A DNA stretch of 64,000 bases, from the NCBI RefSeq assembly GCF_000341285.1, contig NW_005178455.1, positions 17,274 to 81,273 on the forward strand, in the 5' to 3' direction. Origin of the DNA: Galdieria sulphuraria. Lineage: Eukaryota; Rhodophyta; Bangiophyceae; Galdieriales; Galdieriaceae. Every line of letters starts with the position of its first letter. Within the stretch, counting starts at the first letter, position 1. The position numbers and the translations under genes were made by a program. Shown one piece after another: positions 13,772 through 22,796 of this stretch. The notes under the pieces were generated by a model, which was not told the origin of the DNA, did no database searches, and saw only the letters and a list, made by a program, of their open reading frames with translations.

Positions 13772-14064
13772 CTGAAAACTTCATATGAAACAAACTGGCA
13801 AAAATCTTGGTCAAGATGGACAAGGAAGCTGATAGGGCTCTATTTGGAAGTGCATAAAGTCTATTTAAAATTATATAATGGACAACTTCTACTTTGTTCA
13901 AGTCTTTGTTTGCCACATTGAAACTGGAAACAGGAATGAAGAAGAGAATGGAAACAGTGCCAGACATTCTCAATTCCGATAAGCTTGTCGTGCCAATGCT
14001 TGTGGAACATTCAGTGGGCGGGCAATCTGAAGAGGAACGTCCCCAATTGCGCACGCTTAGATAA
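13772..14064 (+). CDS. C-terminal exons of an unidentified gene
   Basis: Two predicted exons, 13,772-13,849 and 13,903-14,064, are in phase and joined by a 53-nt intron (GT-AG). They encode about 79 residues ending at the TAA at 14,062-14,064. The last exon contains METVPDILNSDKLVVPML and a charged tail (GQSEEERPQLRTLR), which looks like genuine protein, but I recognise no family. Upstream exons could not be traced, so the gene is partial here. A 102-codon open frame on the opposite strand (14,054-13,746) covers the same bases and is judged the weaker reading. The stop lies about 90 bp before the start of the repeat protein downstream. Confidence 0.35.
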
Positions 14065-14153
14065 TTTGTAATTTATCGCTATGAAAGCGATCTTTAAATA
14101 CGGCAGGGATACACATCCACATTTAACGTTTCTTCTCTTTGCTTGGAACTGGC

Positions 14154-16172
14154 ATGAAGTTGTTACAATCTTTTTGTTTACTCTCATTGTGCATTATTTT
14201 TTGTTTGAGCCCGCTTTTAGCAGAAGCTGCTGATTACGAGAGATTGTGCCACTGTTTCCAGCAAGATACCAGTGCTTTCGATTTATACAAGCTTGTGGGA
14301 ACGTACTCCGTAACATCATGTTCTTCGTGCAATGAAAAAAACTGTGCAGCCCTTTTTGGAGAACAAGAAAGTGACTATAATAAGCTATGTGCGTATATTG
14401 GAGAAAGTGTTGTCGATGCAGTAGAATCAGTGCTAGAAGGAGATTTCAAGTCAGCTGAAACTTATATGCAGGATTTGATCTCCAATCAAACAACCTTGAT
14501 TGAGAATTATATCGACAAGCTTTTGGGATACTTGAATAATACTTTGGACGGTTTTCGAAATGAAGTAGGAACAAACATAACTGTGATTGAACAAGAAATC
14601 AATGAGATAAATACCACTTTTATAGCACAAGATATCCAAGAGGCCGTCACTCAAATCGAAAATTATGTAAGCAAAGACATCAACGAAGCTATAACGTCAT
14701 TGGAAGTTCAAATACAAAAATATGCAGAGAAGATTGAAGTCAATATCTCAGAACAGTTGGATATTATTGAAACGGATATTGAACAAGTCAACCTTACTTT
14801 GGTATTGGATGAAATTAAGAAATATGCAGAGAAGATTGAAGTTAATATCTCAGAACAGTTGGATATTATTGAAACGGATATTGAACAAGTCAACCTTACT
14901 TTGGTATTGGATGAAATTAAGAAATATGCAGAGAAGATTGAAGTCAATATCTCAGAACAGTTGGATATTATTGAAACGGATATTGAACAAGTCAACATTA
15001 CTTTGGTATTGGATGAAATTAAGAAATATGCAGAGAAGATTGAAGTCAATATCTCAGAACAGTTGGATATTATTGAAACGGATATTGAACAAGTCAACAT
15101 TACTTTGGTATTGGATGAAATTAAGAAATATGCAGAGAAGATTGAAGTCAATATCTCAGAACAGTTGGATATTATTGAAACGGATATTGAACAAGTCAAC
15201 ATTACTTTGGTATTGGATGAGATTAAGAAATATGCAGAGAAGATTGAAGTTAATATCTCAGAACAGTTGGATATTATTGAAACGGATATTGAACAAGTCA
15301 ACCTTACTTTGGTATTGGATGAAATTAAGAAATATGCAGAGAAGATTGAAGTTAATATCTCAGAACAGTTGGATATTATTGAAACGGATATTGAACAAGT
15401 CAACCTTACTTTGGTATTGGATGAAATTAAGAAATATGCAGAGAAGATTGAAGTCAATATCTCAGAACAGTTGGATATTATTGAAACGGATATTGAACAA
15501 GTCAACATTACTTTGGTATTGGATGAAATTAAGAAGTATGCAGAGAAGATTGAAGTTAATGTTACCTCGGATATTGATCAAGCTATAAACACTTTAAAGG
15601 AGTTTGTTGACAGTGTTTCTGTTGATGTTGAGGCAAACATTTCTCTGGATATCAATAAAGCTGTCAAGACGTTGCAGGATAAAGTTGAAGATATCGAAAT
15701 TAACATCACCAAACAGCTTAAATTTATCGGAGACGATATTGAAAACCTGAATGAAACTATTGTGTCGGAGATGTTGAGCTTTGTTGAAAATCTATCCGTA
15801 AATATCTCGATTGATACGAATGAGACTGTGACATCCATTAACAAGACGGTGACGAAGATATTTGAGGAGCTCGAACGCAATCTTAGCTTAGATTTTTACG
15901 ACATTGTTAGTAACGTTAACATTTCTTTGGAGGATTTGGATGATGAAATTTTGAAACTTATCGAGGATATCGCTTCTGAGGTGAAAGAAATTTCTGAGAA
16001 AAATATAACGGTGAAGGTGGAGGATGTCTTGAAGGAGATGCTCAACATTAATCTTAATATTAGTTTGGAGCAACCGACACCTCCAAGAAGGCCAGTTTGT
16101 AACGCATGCCAGCAGCCACCCTGCCCTTACTCCCCATCTTGTCAAATGTACCAACAGCAAGTCGGTTGGTAA
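14154..16172 (+). CDS. Secreted sequon-rich coiled-coil repeat protein
   Basis: An intronless ORF encodes 672 residues from the ATG at 14,154. I chose this ATG because a signal peptide (MKLLQSFCLLSLCIIFCLSP) follows at once; the 15 bases upstream lack an ATG. A Cys-rich segment (residues ~25-75) comes next. Then come acidic, helical, heptad-like sequence and eight full 34-residue repeats plus a partial ninth. Each repeat starts KYAEKIEVNISEQ and carries two N-glycosylation sequons (NIS and NLT/NIT) 16-18 residues apart. More sequons continue in the diverged C-terminal helical part. The tail is Cys/Pro-rich (PPRRPVCNACQQPPCPY). It looks like an extended, heavily glycosylated secreted or cell-wall rod. 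No known family is recognised and the role is inference. It is the first solid gene after the gene-poor left arm. Confidence 0.85.
   Translation: MKLLQSFCLLSLCIIFCLSPLLAEAADYERLCHCFQQDTSAFDLYKLVGTYSVTSCSSCNEKNCAALFGEQESDYNKLCAYIGESVVDAVESVLEGDFKSAETYMQDLISNQTTLIENYIDKLLGYLNNTLDGFRNEVGTNITVIEQEINEINTTFIAQDIQEAVTQIENYVSKDINEAITSLEVQIQKYAEKIEVNISEQLDIIETDIEQVNLTLVLDEIKKYAEKIEVNISEQLDIIETDIEQVNLTLVLDEIKKYAEKIEVNISEQLDIIETDIEQVNITLVLDEIKKYAEKIEVNISEQLDIIETDIEQVNITLVLDEIKKYAEKIEVNISEQLDIIETDIEQVNITLVLDEIKKYAEKIEVNISEQLDIIETDIEQVNLTLVLDEIKKYAEKIEVNISEQLDIIETDIEQVNLTLVLDEIKKYAEKIEVNISEQLDIIETDIEQVNITLVLDEIKKYAEKIEVNVTSDIDQAINTLKEFVDSVSVDVEANISLDINKAVKTLQDKVEDIEINITKQLKFIGDDIENLNETIVSEMLSFVENLSVNISIDTNETVTSINKTVTKIFEELERNLSLDFYDIVSNVNISLEDLDDEILKLIEDIASEVKEISEKNITVKVEDVLKEMLNINLNISLEQPTPPRRPVCNACQQPPCPYSPSCQMYQQQVGW
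14718..15560 (+). repeat. Tandem 102-bp coding repeats (8 full copies plus a partial one)
   Basis: Eight direct copies of a 102-bp unit occupy 14,718-15,533, with a truncated ninth to about 15,560. Copies are almost identical in DNA, differing at a few third positions and one Leu/Ile codon: GTC or GTT before AAT, and CTT or ATT in the second sequon. The unit is a multiple of three, so the array keeps the reading frame. It also leaves a second plus-strand frame (14,722-15,588) and a minus-strand frame (15,508-14,708) open by periodicity alone. Confidence 0.97.
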
Positions 16173-16394
16173 TGCAACAGTGTCAGTTGTAGTTAGTTGT
16201 TGTCGACCTTATTTGAAAGAAAATCCGTAGTCTAGTCATGGTATTATATACACGTGTTTGTGGTTTAGTAAAGAATGTTTCCAGGTTTCACTGAAAGATC
16301 AGCCAGTTTGACTTTCTCTTACGTCCTGTTACAGTAACTCCTTAAAGACTGCAGCTGGGCTTGAAGAAATTCAAGTGTACTCACAACTAACTGT
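16173..16394. other. Intergenic between convergent genes
   Basis: This gap lies between the stop of the repeat protein and the stop of the TRAX gene on the other strand. It presumably holds both 3' ends. I see no further gene or RNA in it. Confidence 0.5.
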
Positions 16395-17333
16395 TTATTC
16401 GTCTTGTTTTGAATGAAACTCCATATGTCTTACATACAGTTGATAGCAGGCATTTTCTACCTTTTGTACATTTATCCGCATCGCTTGGAGTTTGTTTTCC
16501 AAATTGTCGTTCGAATGAGACATGTACACTGCAAGATACTTTATCTCTGCCGACAACTGTCTTAGAAAAGATTCGACTTCAAAGGCCTTTTTGCTTTCGT
16601 TGCGAGATGAGCAGTTGATACAGTATCTCATCAGCTCGCCTGAAACATCGATCATACCTAGAATGTAGTCTTGTACAGATATGAAATGAATGACGAGGTC
16701 GATAACTTCCTATTTCTCGACTTAACTATACAATTGTTGTCTTAATAGATTCTTGCCTCCTCTGAATTTTCCAATAGTGACTGCCACTGTTGTGAAATCT
16801 CAGCGTTTATTTCATCCAAAGTAAGCGCACGACCCTCCGACAAGTAAGAGAGAAAGAGCCTGGCTTCAGTGTATTCCTGTAAAGCTATGGTAAAAACAGA
16901 GTGGAATCTTAATCAAAGGATTAGGTAGGTAAGCCACTCGCAAGATTGATGGAAAGCATACCTAAAATATTCCTCTGCAGACAATTCCGGCAAAAGTAAC
17001 TTACAAATAAGTTGTCTTATATTTTCGAGTTGCTCCTTTGCACTGGAACAAATAGAGAAAAGGTCTTCATCAGCTGCCCTAGTGAGCCATAGTCAGGTTA
17101 TTCGGCCAATGAAAGTATTCAACTTACCTGTGCAACAAATAAATGGCTTTTTTACTTTGGTAAGTTACATCTCTACTGGCTTTCACGAGTCTCTCTCTCT
17201 TTTCGATCTTCTGAAGGTTAGTCCTACAAGTCTACAGAAACAAAAGCATTACCTTTTGATTAAGCTTATCTGCAAGCTCCTCAAAAAGAGAATATATAGA
17301 TACGTCTTTGTGGAACAAAGTCCCTGACAGCAT
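16395..17333 (-). CDS. TSNAX: Translin-associated factor X (TRAX)
   Basis: TRAX pairs with translin to form the C3PO endoribonuclease, which removes passenger strands in RNA interference and trims tRNA fragments. The minus-strand exons start with MLSGTLFHKDVSIYSLFEEL at 17,333. They contain RERLVKASRDVTYQSKKAIY (family RLVKLSRDITVESKR), then LQEYTEARLFLSYL, then DYILGMIDVSGELMRYCIN, then FEVESFLRQL and KVENACYQLYVR, ending near 16,395. The acidic metal-binding residues that make TRAX the catalytic subunit are present: both Glu of QEYTEA and the Asp and Glu of IDVSGEL. At least five short exons are predicted; one intron (about 16,660-16,745) has an unclear donor. The gene faces away from COG6, with 338 bp between the two starts. 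Translin itself is not in the window. Confidence 0.85.
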
Positions 17334-17671
17334 TTTCCAATTCGTATTTCTATTCTAACCATTGATTCCTAAAATGTATTTTGACTATGCTCTTATTCTT
17401 GAAAACTTTAAAACTACAGAAATGAACTGTGAAAACAGCTCCTTCAGCGATTGGCTTAAAAGGAATATCTACAAATTTTCTGTTCACTGTTTCGTCTCTG
17501 CTCAACATAAAACTGTCTGCTGGGATGAAGGAACACATTGTGGTATACTGTCGAAAGAAGCACACACTAAAGATTATGTTTATTCCTATATCACTCATAG
17601 TAAATAGTTTGACGACGAAATGTCTTCGAAACTTCAATAAGAAACACAATGGCCCGACATTTTTTAGGATA

Positions 17672-19945
17672 ATGGAAGGCAGTAGCATTTTACAGCAGAA
17701 AGCAGGAAGAATATTACAAAAGTACTCTCTTTTGGAGAGAGAAAAACTAGGACAGCAGCTAGAGAAGATTGAGCAACAGTGAGTTTACGTGTTCATAACG
17801 TAGAAACTCACTGATCTCTTCAAGTCTTGACTTTGAAAATGTGTCTCAGGGAGGAAGAGGCTCCAACTTGCAAGTCCCTGGCGGTGCTAGTTTGGTGAAG
17901 AACACCAAAAGAGCTATAGATGAGATGGAACCAGTTATCATAGAACTTAACCACCTGAAACAGAAAGTAGTCAATTTGAACTGAGTAACTTTGAAGAAAT
18001 ATTTATACAGCCTTCTTAGGTAGAATGCATTTCGGAAAGTTGCACCAGTCTTGAGAGAGCACTAATGGGTAAAGAGAGAGATAATAGAGATTTCTTTAAA
18101 AGTGTGGTACAAGTGAAGACTATTATTTCCGAAAAGGAGAAGAAAAAGAAGGTTTGATGGCTTTTCTCGATAGTTTAGCTCTTTTGTGAATGTTTCGAGC
18201 AGATTCTTGAGAGAGTGAATAATTTATTTTTCTTAAAGGCAGACGAAGAAGATGCTTTGGAAGGTCCAGTTACAGTTGAGTTTTTTATTGCTGTTCAGAA
18301 ACTCCACACTGCAGCCTCAAGGTCGTCGAAACTGGTCAGAGACTCAAACAGTCCCCTTGGACTTGAATTGTTAGAGGTATCCATTTTTTAAGCGTTTCAT
18401 TTTTAGAGGAATAATGTTTTTATAGTATTACTCAAATAGAAAGGGTTTGGTTTTAGAAAAGTGTTATAGCTTTATTCGAATACGGTTCGAAAGTTTACAA
18501 GACTTTGAAGTAAGCAACGAAGAACTTACTTTACTTCAGAAAGCTTTTTCTTTTCTGCGTGAACAACCAGCTTTGCTTGACTCGTGTCTTCAGGTACTTT
18601 TGTCATAGTCACAAGGTGTAGAGATCTAATAATATCTAGGAAGTGGCGAATGTTCTACGTGGCAAAACTTTAGAGAACTTTGTGGAAGCGCTGACAAAGG
18701 ACGGACTAAGCAGCGACTCAATACAAGATGTTCAGAGGTATACAAATGACATGCTTGCCTTTATACATCATGCTTTTGCGTCACAGTATGAGCTTCTATC
18801 TACGATTTTGGGGTGTGTTCCTTCAACATTACCGTCGTCTAACAATGAGCATGATACACAATTAGCAGATAGAGGAGATTCATCATTCGAATCGTCAAGT
18901 CATTTTAGCAATAATGATGAATTGCAAAGAAAAATTCTCTCAGTCGTCTCGGAGGGACTTTGTCTTCCTTTTCATCGTCGTTTTGAGAAGGCGTTTAGCT
19001 CAAGGATGACTGTAATTGTTTTATTTAAGTTGTCAAATTTGTTAGAATTTTATAGCCAGCTATTTGAGAATTTCATCGGCAAAGATGGTGCTTTTGTCAG
19101 GACATTACTAGAATGCAGTGCACAGTCAATGACTTATTTCTTTCAGGTTTGGAAGGTAGGTTCTTATTGAAATGCGTTTTTGCAATTCCTAAAAGAGACA
19201 GGAAAAATTTGACGTTGTATTGGAGAACTTACCTGCAGTTGATGAAGAGTTGAGTCCACCGTCATTTGTTTATCAGTGTACAAGTCGTTTGTCAGATATA
19301 ATGGATACACTTGATATGAGTCTCCTTTCAGATGAGAGAAAGGAAGGCCACGCGGAAAGCATCCTTTCTTTTGTTATTGAGCATCTGAAGAACTTTTGCT
19401 TTCGATTGAGCCAACAGTTGGACAGTTTGAATTCGAAAGTTTTCATCATCAATTGCTTAGAAAGTGTACGAGTCCCTCTAACAAAGTATAGATTTGCGGC
19501 AACTAAAGTTGAATCCATTACGAGAGAGATTGATCACCATTTAGATCTCTATGTGGAAGATGTTACAAAAGCCTCTCTTGAACAAAGTGGCTTATTAGAG
19601 AAAATATTACGTCTTGAGTCACTATCATTGAAAGAATCAACAGTTTATATCGCGAGTGTTCCAGGCATGGACGCTGAATCTATTGCAATTGCCCTGAAGA
19701 ACTTTTACATGTCGATTCTTTCTGGGCTTGAAATTGAAAAACTATTGAATCCATCATCTTCAGGCAAGCTATCAAGCACCAGGATGCGCTCCCGAGTGAA
19801 GATTGCAATTTCAGAGTCACTTATTTCTGCATATGATTCTTTGTTCGCATTAGTGAATGATCCAAGCAATGGATATGAGGAAGATATTACGAGGAGAATG
19901 GGTGTCGTCGATACGAGTTATGTAAGAATGGCACTCACTACATAA
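17672..19945 (+). CDS. COG6: Conserved oligomeric Golgi complex subunit 6
   Basis: COG6 belongs to lobe B of the COG tethering complex, which steers retrograde vesicles within the Golgi. The reading starts at the ATG at 17,672 (MEGSSILQQKAGRILQKY) and runs through several exons with ~50-70 nt introns, ending at TAA 19,943-19,945. The N-terminal part is coiled-coil. The central exon carries the family's conserved stretch YTNDMLAFIHHAFASQYELL, followed by a long alpha-helical C-terminal half. Large exons at 18,643-19,160 and 19,220-19,945 are open and continuous. Assignment rests on the central motif and the overall helical layout; exact exon borders near 17,780-18,600 are predictions. Confidence 0.8.
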
Positions 19946-19981
19946 TGAGCCTGAAGTCATGTTATTGTGTCTTAGCCGAGT

Positions 19982-20340
19982 TTAATAATAGGCATTCTTC
20001 TTGTTGGTTTTAAAATAAGTTGTCGCCATAGTTCCAGCTTTAGTATTGATAGAAAGAGCCATAGAGATTTGTGATTCTCTCAACACAAAGAACAATCTTG
20101 AATTTTCAGAGGAAAAATTTGCAATTTCATTGATGGTAAACATAGTTTCAGAGTCTCTTTTTGGAGTTTGACTGTTCGCTGAAAGCATATGCAAAGGCAT
20201 TTACGTGATCTAACGAGAAACCAACCCTTCGACAAATCTCTTTGACATGAGAACCCCAAAGAGGACAACAGTGGAACAATATCCAAATTACTAAGTTCTC
20301 GCTTGAAGTTTAAAAAGATACTACTTGTAACATCTCCCAC
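19982..20340 (-). CDS. Small unidentified protein
   Basis: On the minus strand an ATG at 20,340 opens MGDVTSSIFLNFKRELSNLD, followed by LLSSLGFSCQRDLSK. A predicted 47-nt intron (about 20,216-20,170, GT-AG) joins this to ANSQTPKRDSETMFTINEIA and on to a Tyr-Tyr stop at 19,982. The joined product is ~100 residues with no signal peptide or membrane segment. I do not recognise the family. It converges with COG6 (37 bp between stops) and diverges from RAD52, whose start is ~240 bp away. The ORF at the 5' end also reads through the intron without a stop, so the model is uncertain. Confidence 0.4.
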
Positions 20341-20578
20341 TATAGACTCTTAAAATTCAGCTTTCTCCATATTACTGGGTCTATTTCTGAACAAAAAAAC
20401 AAAAAAATAATACAATTCATTCCACTTATATTGGACAATCGCTACGAGTTTTAACAAGACAGATTAAGAAAATAACATAAGATGCTGTGTATAGACTTTC
20501 TATGTAGAACGTCTTGTTTTCTTGAGGGCCACAATTTCAAAATTTAAAAACAATATCTTTCTTGGATTATCAATCACT

Positions 20579-21465
20579 ATGAACGAAGACTGTCCATCTT
20601 TGGAAAGCGACTTCAAACCTAGCTATTTCGGAGCGATTCCTTATGACAAGGAAGAGCGTCAAAAGGTTGCACAACTTCTTTCTGAACCTCTTACGAGAGA
20701 CGATGTTCAAACAAGACCTGGACCTTCTCGACTACCACTCACATATATCAGTGGCTTCAAAGCGATAGACAAGGCTAATAGAGTATTTGGCTTCGATGGT
20801 TGGACTTCACAAATCATGGGCTTTGATATGAACTACAACAAGGAAACTCAGCAAGGAAAACACATATGCTGCTTCACGGTCAGACTGAGAATCACCCTAA
20901 AAAATGGCGCTTTCCGTGAAGACGTCGGAGTGGGTTTTGCTGAAAGCCACAGAGAAGGTGAGAGTTAGGTTTTGAGAATTAAGAGAGAGACTTAAAGTAA
21001 TAAATAGCTGAGGCTATTGAAAAGAGCCAAAAGGAGGCAGTAACCGACGCCTATAAGAGAACCTTGAAGAACTTTGGCGTTGCTCTGGGTCTATGTCTAT
21101 ACGACAATGAACACATAAAAGCGCTGAATTCTCTCGAAGACAGTACGACGAAAGAAAATATAACCTGTTTGGAACAGCCTCGAAACTTCACTTATTCCAG
21201 AAAGACGTCCAACTGTGTTCCTAACGAATATATAGATGTTCGGAGGGATCGACCTGTAAGTTGTTACCCAAGAAGAGGTTCATTTTCAAACTCAGACAGT
21301 CATTCAACCAAGCTTTTCAACGAGTCTGCAGAAAACTGTTCGAAATACAAAGGACTGGAAGACTTTTTATGTTTCCAGAGAAATCAAGAAAGAAGCAAGC
21401 AACTTGAGGAATCTCTTTCAGGTTTAAAACCCTCTGATTTTGAAGACGTGGAGCACATTCTGTAA
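20579..21465 (+). CDS. RAD52: RAD52 homologous-recombination protein
   Basis: RAD52 anneals single strands and loads recombinase during double-strand break repair in the nucleus. Two exons, 20,579-20,957 and 21,008-21,465, are joined over a 50-nt GT-AG intron and give 278 residues. I chose the ATG at 20,579 because the family domain starts soon after. The N-terminal Rad52 domain is clear: FGFDGWTSQIMGFD, FREDVGVGF, then EKSQKEAVTDAYKRTLKNFG and ALGLCLYDN. The C-terminal ~100 residues are hydrophilic and poorly conserved. Human RAD52 has about 418 residues, so the C-terminal RPA/RAD51-binding half is short here. Confidence 0.9.
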
Positions 21466-21631
21466 AGGAGAACAATAAACCAGATAATTCGCCGTTCACT
21501 TGAACATAGTAGACGAAACAGATATCTCCATTCTTGAACGAGTAATAACAAATCCAAAGAAGACTGAAAATATCTGTTTGCTTTGCAATTAGTAGTGCAG
21601 ATTTCAAAGTGGTTTTGGTGGATCCCTCGAG

Positions 21632-22603
21632 ATGTTGCCAAGAACTAAAGCAATTTCTCTATTTGCTCCACTTTCTTCAGAGATACGTTTATATAGTAGT
21701 TGTTTTAAATCAAAGTCCAAACGCAGTCGTACTTGTATTCAAGATACTTGTAAGAATATCTGTGTAAAGTGTTATAGCGTTAGAGCTCAGATGACAAACT
21801 CTAATGTTGACGGAGAAGAAATCTGGCCAGGTCTGAATCGACGTCCTCAACAGTCTTTGGAAAGTTACATCGCAGGTACTCTTTTTCCTTTGTCGTTGGA
21901 AGAAGCCGTACAACAGGCTTCTTCTGCAGTAGTGAAGGCAGCGGAAGACAATTATAAACGTCTGAGAGTTGAGCTACAATATCCAACGCTCAGTACTGTG
22001 GGTAGTTTGCTTGAATATGGAGAACTGGCTTATTTTTGTAATATGGTATGTGAAACGTTTCTTGGACAGTCGAAGCGAGTTCACTTGTTTGGAGATACAC
22101 ACCATATTTTGAACTTGGTGCCGTTTCTTGATACACGACTGTTTAATTCCATTAGTGTCTCCTGTATAGATGATGTACAGTCGGGTGGTCGTCATATAAT
22201 GGAAGATATATGTCTTATTTTGTTACCCAGCAACGTTGGATATGATATGGGTAGAAGAATGGAGAGGATCGAAAGACTTATATATAGCGTTTCTCATAAT
22301 AAGCATATTGTCTTGTTCAATGCTTGTATGGAAGCATGTACAAGCCTTACATGCAGTGGACGTCCTTTCGAGCCAATGATTCTTAATGATTTTCATATCG
22401 CGTACTTTATCCATCCCAATATTTTAAGACAAGGATGCATTCAGTCTTCTTTGCTTCGTTGTTATCCGAGAAATTGGGAATTATTTGTATTAAGACTTCC
22501 AAGAGATATCAGTAGCAAATATTTTTTGGCAAAATCTTTCCCTTCGAAACCTTCCATGGAAAGAATCGAAACAGAAGTCTCTTGTTGTTTTCATTCACTT
22601 TAG
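21632..22603 (+). CDS. DUF1995-domain plastid protein
   Basis: A single-exon ORF of 323 residues. The first ~50 residues are Ser/Arg/Lys-rich with few acidic residues, resembling an organelle transit peptide. The rest matches the DUF1995 layout: a start motif LFPLSLEEAVQQASSAVVKA, a Rossmann-like core, and the segment EDICLILLPSNVGYDM, where the family has its conserved hydrophobic strand. DUF1995 proteins are found in cyanobacteria and plastids; one plant member (LPA3) helps photosystem II assembly, but which role applies here is unknown. The neighbouring genes give no pathway clue. Confidence 0.7.
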   Translation: MLPRTKAISLFAPLSSEIRLYSSCFKSKSKRSRTCIQDTCKNICVKCYSVRAQMTNSNVDGEEIWPGLNRRPQQSLESYIAGTLFPLSLEEAVQQASSAVVKAAEDNYKRLRVELQYPTLSTVGSLLEYGELAYFCNMVCETFLGQSKRVHLFGDTHHILNLVPFLDTRLFNSISVSCIDDVQSGGRHIMEDICLILLPSNVGYDMGRRMERIERLIYSVSHNKHIVLFNACMEACTSLTCSGRPFEPMILNDFHIAYFIHPNILRQGCIQSSLLRCYPRNWELFVLRLPRDISSKYFLAKSFPSKPSMERIETEVSCCFHSL

Positions 22604-22796
22604 TTATGCTTCCAATACTTGTGTAGTTGATGTTAAACAATTTGTCGAAACTATGTAAACTCGAAACATATCGAAATACTTCTGTCAAGTTCAATCTGCT
22701 ATAAATACATCGAAAGAATTTGAAAATACGACAAAAAAAATTAAATCCATTCTATTTATCAGCTTTTCACAAACGATCAAAATTTCATTATACTAC
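22604..22796. other. Intergenic between convergent genes
   Basis: This AT-rich spacer lies between the DUF1995 stop and the 3' end of the guanylate-kinase fusion. It holds no gene that I can see. Confidence 0.5.

Noticed and set aside
13746-14054. Minus-strand 102-codon ORF
   Set aside because: The opposite strand gives two in-phase exons with more protein-like composition and proper splice borders.
14708-15508. Minus-strand 266-codon ORF across the same array
   Set aside because: It is bounded exactly by the repeats, has no unique flanking coding sequence, and is explained by periodicity.
14722-15588. Second long plus-strand ORF (288 codons) inside the repeat array
   Set aside because: It exists only because the 102-bp period is a multiple of three. 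The overlapping frame has a signal peptide, flanking unique sequence and sequons, so it is the real one.
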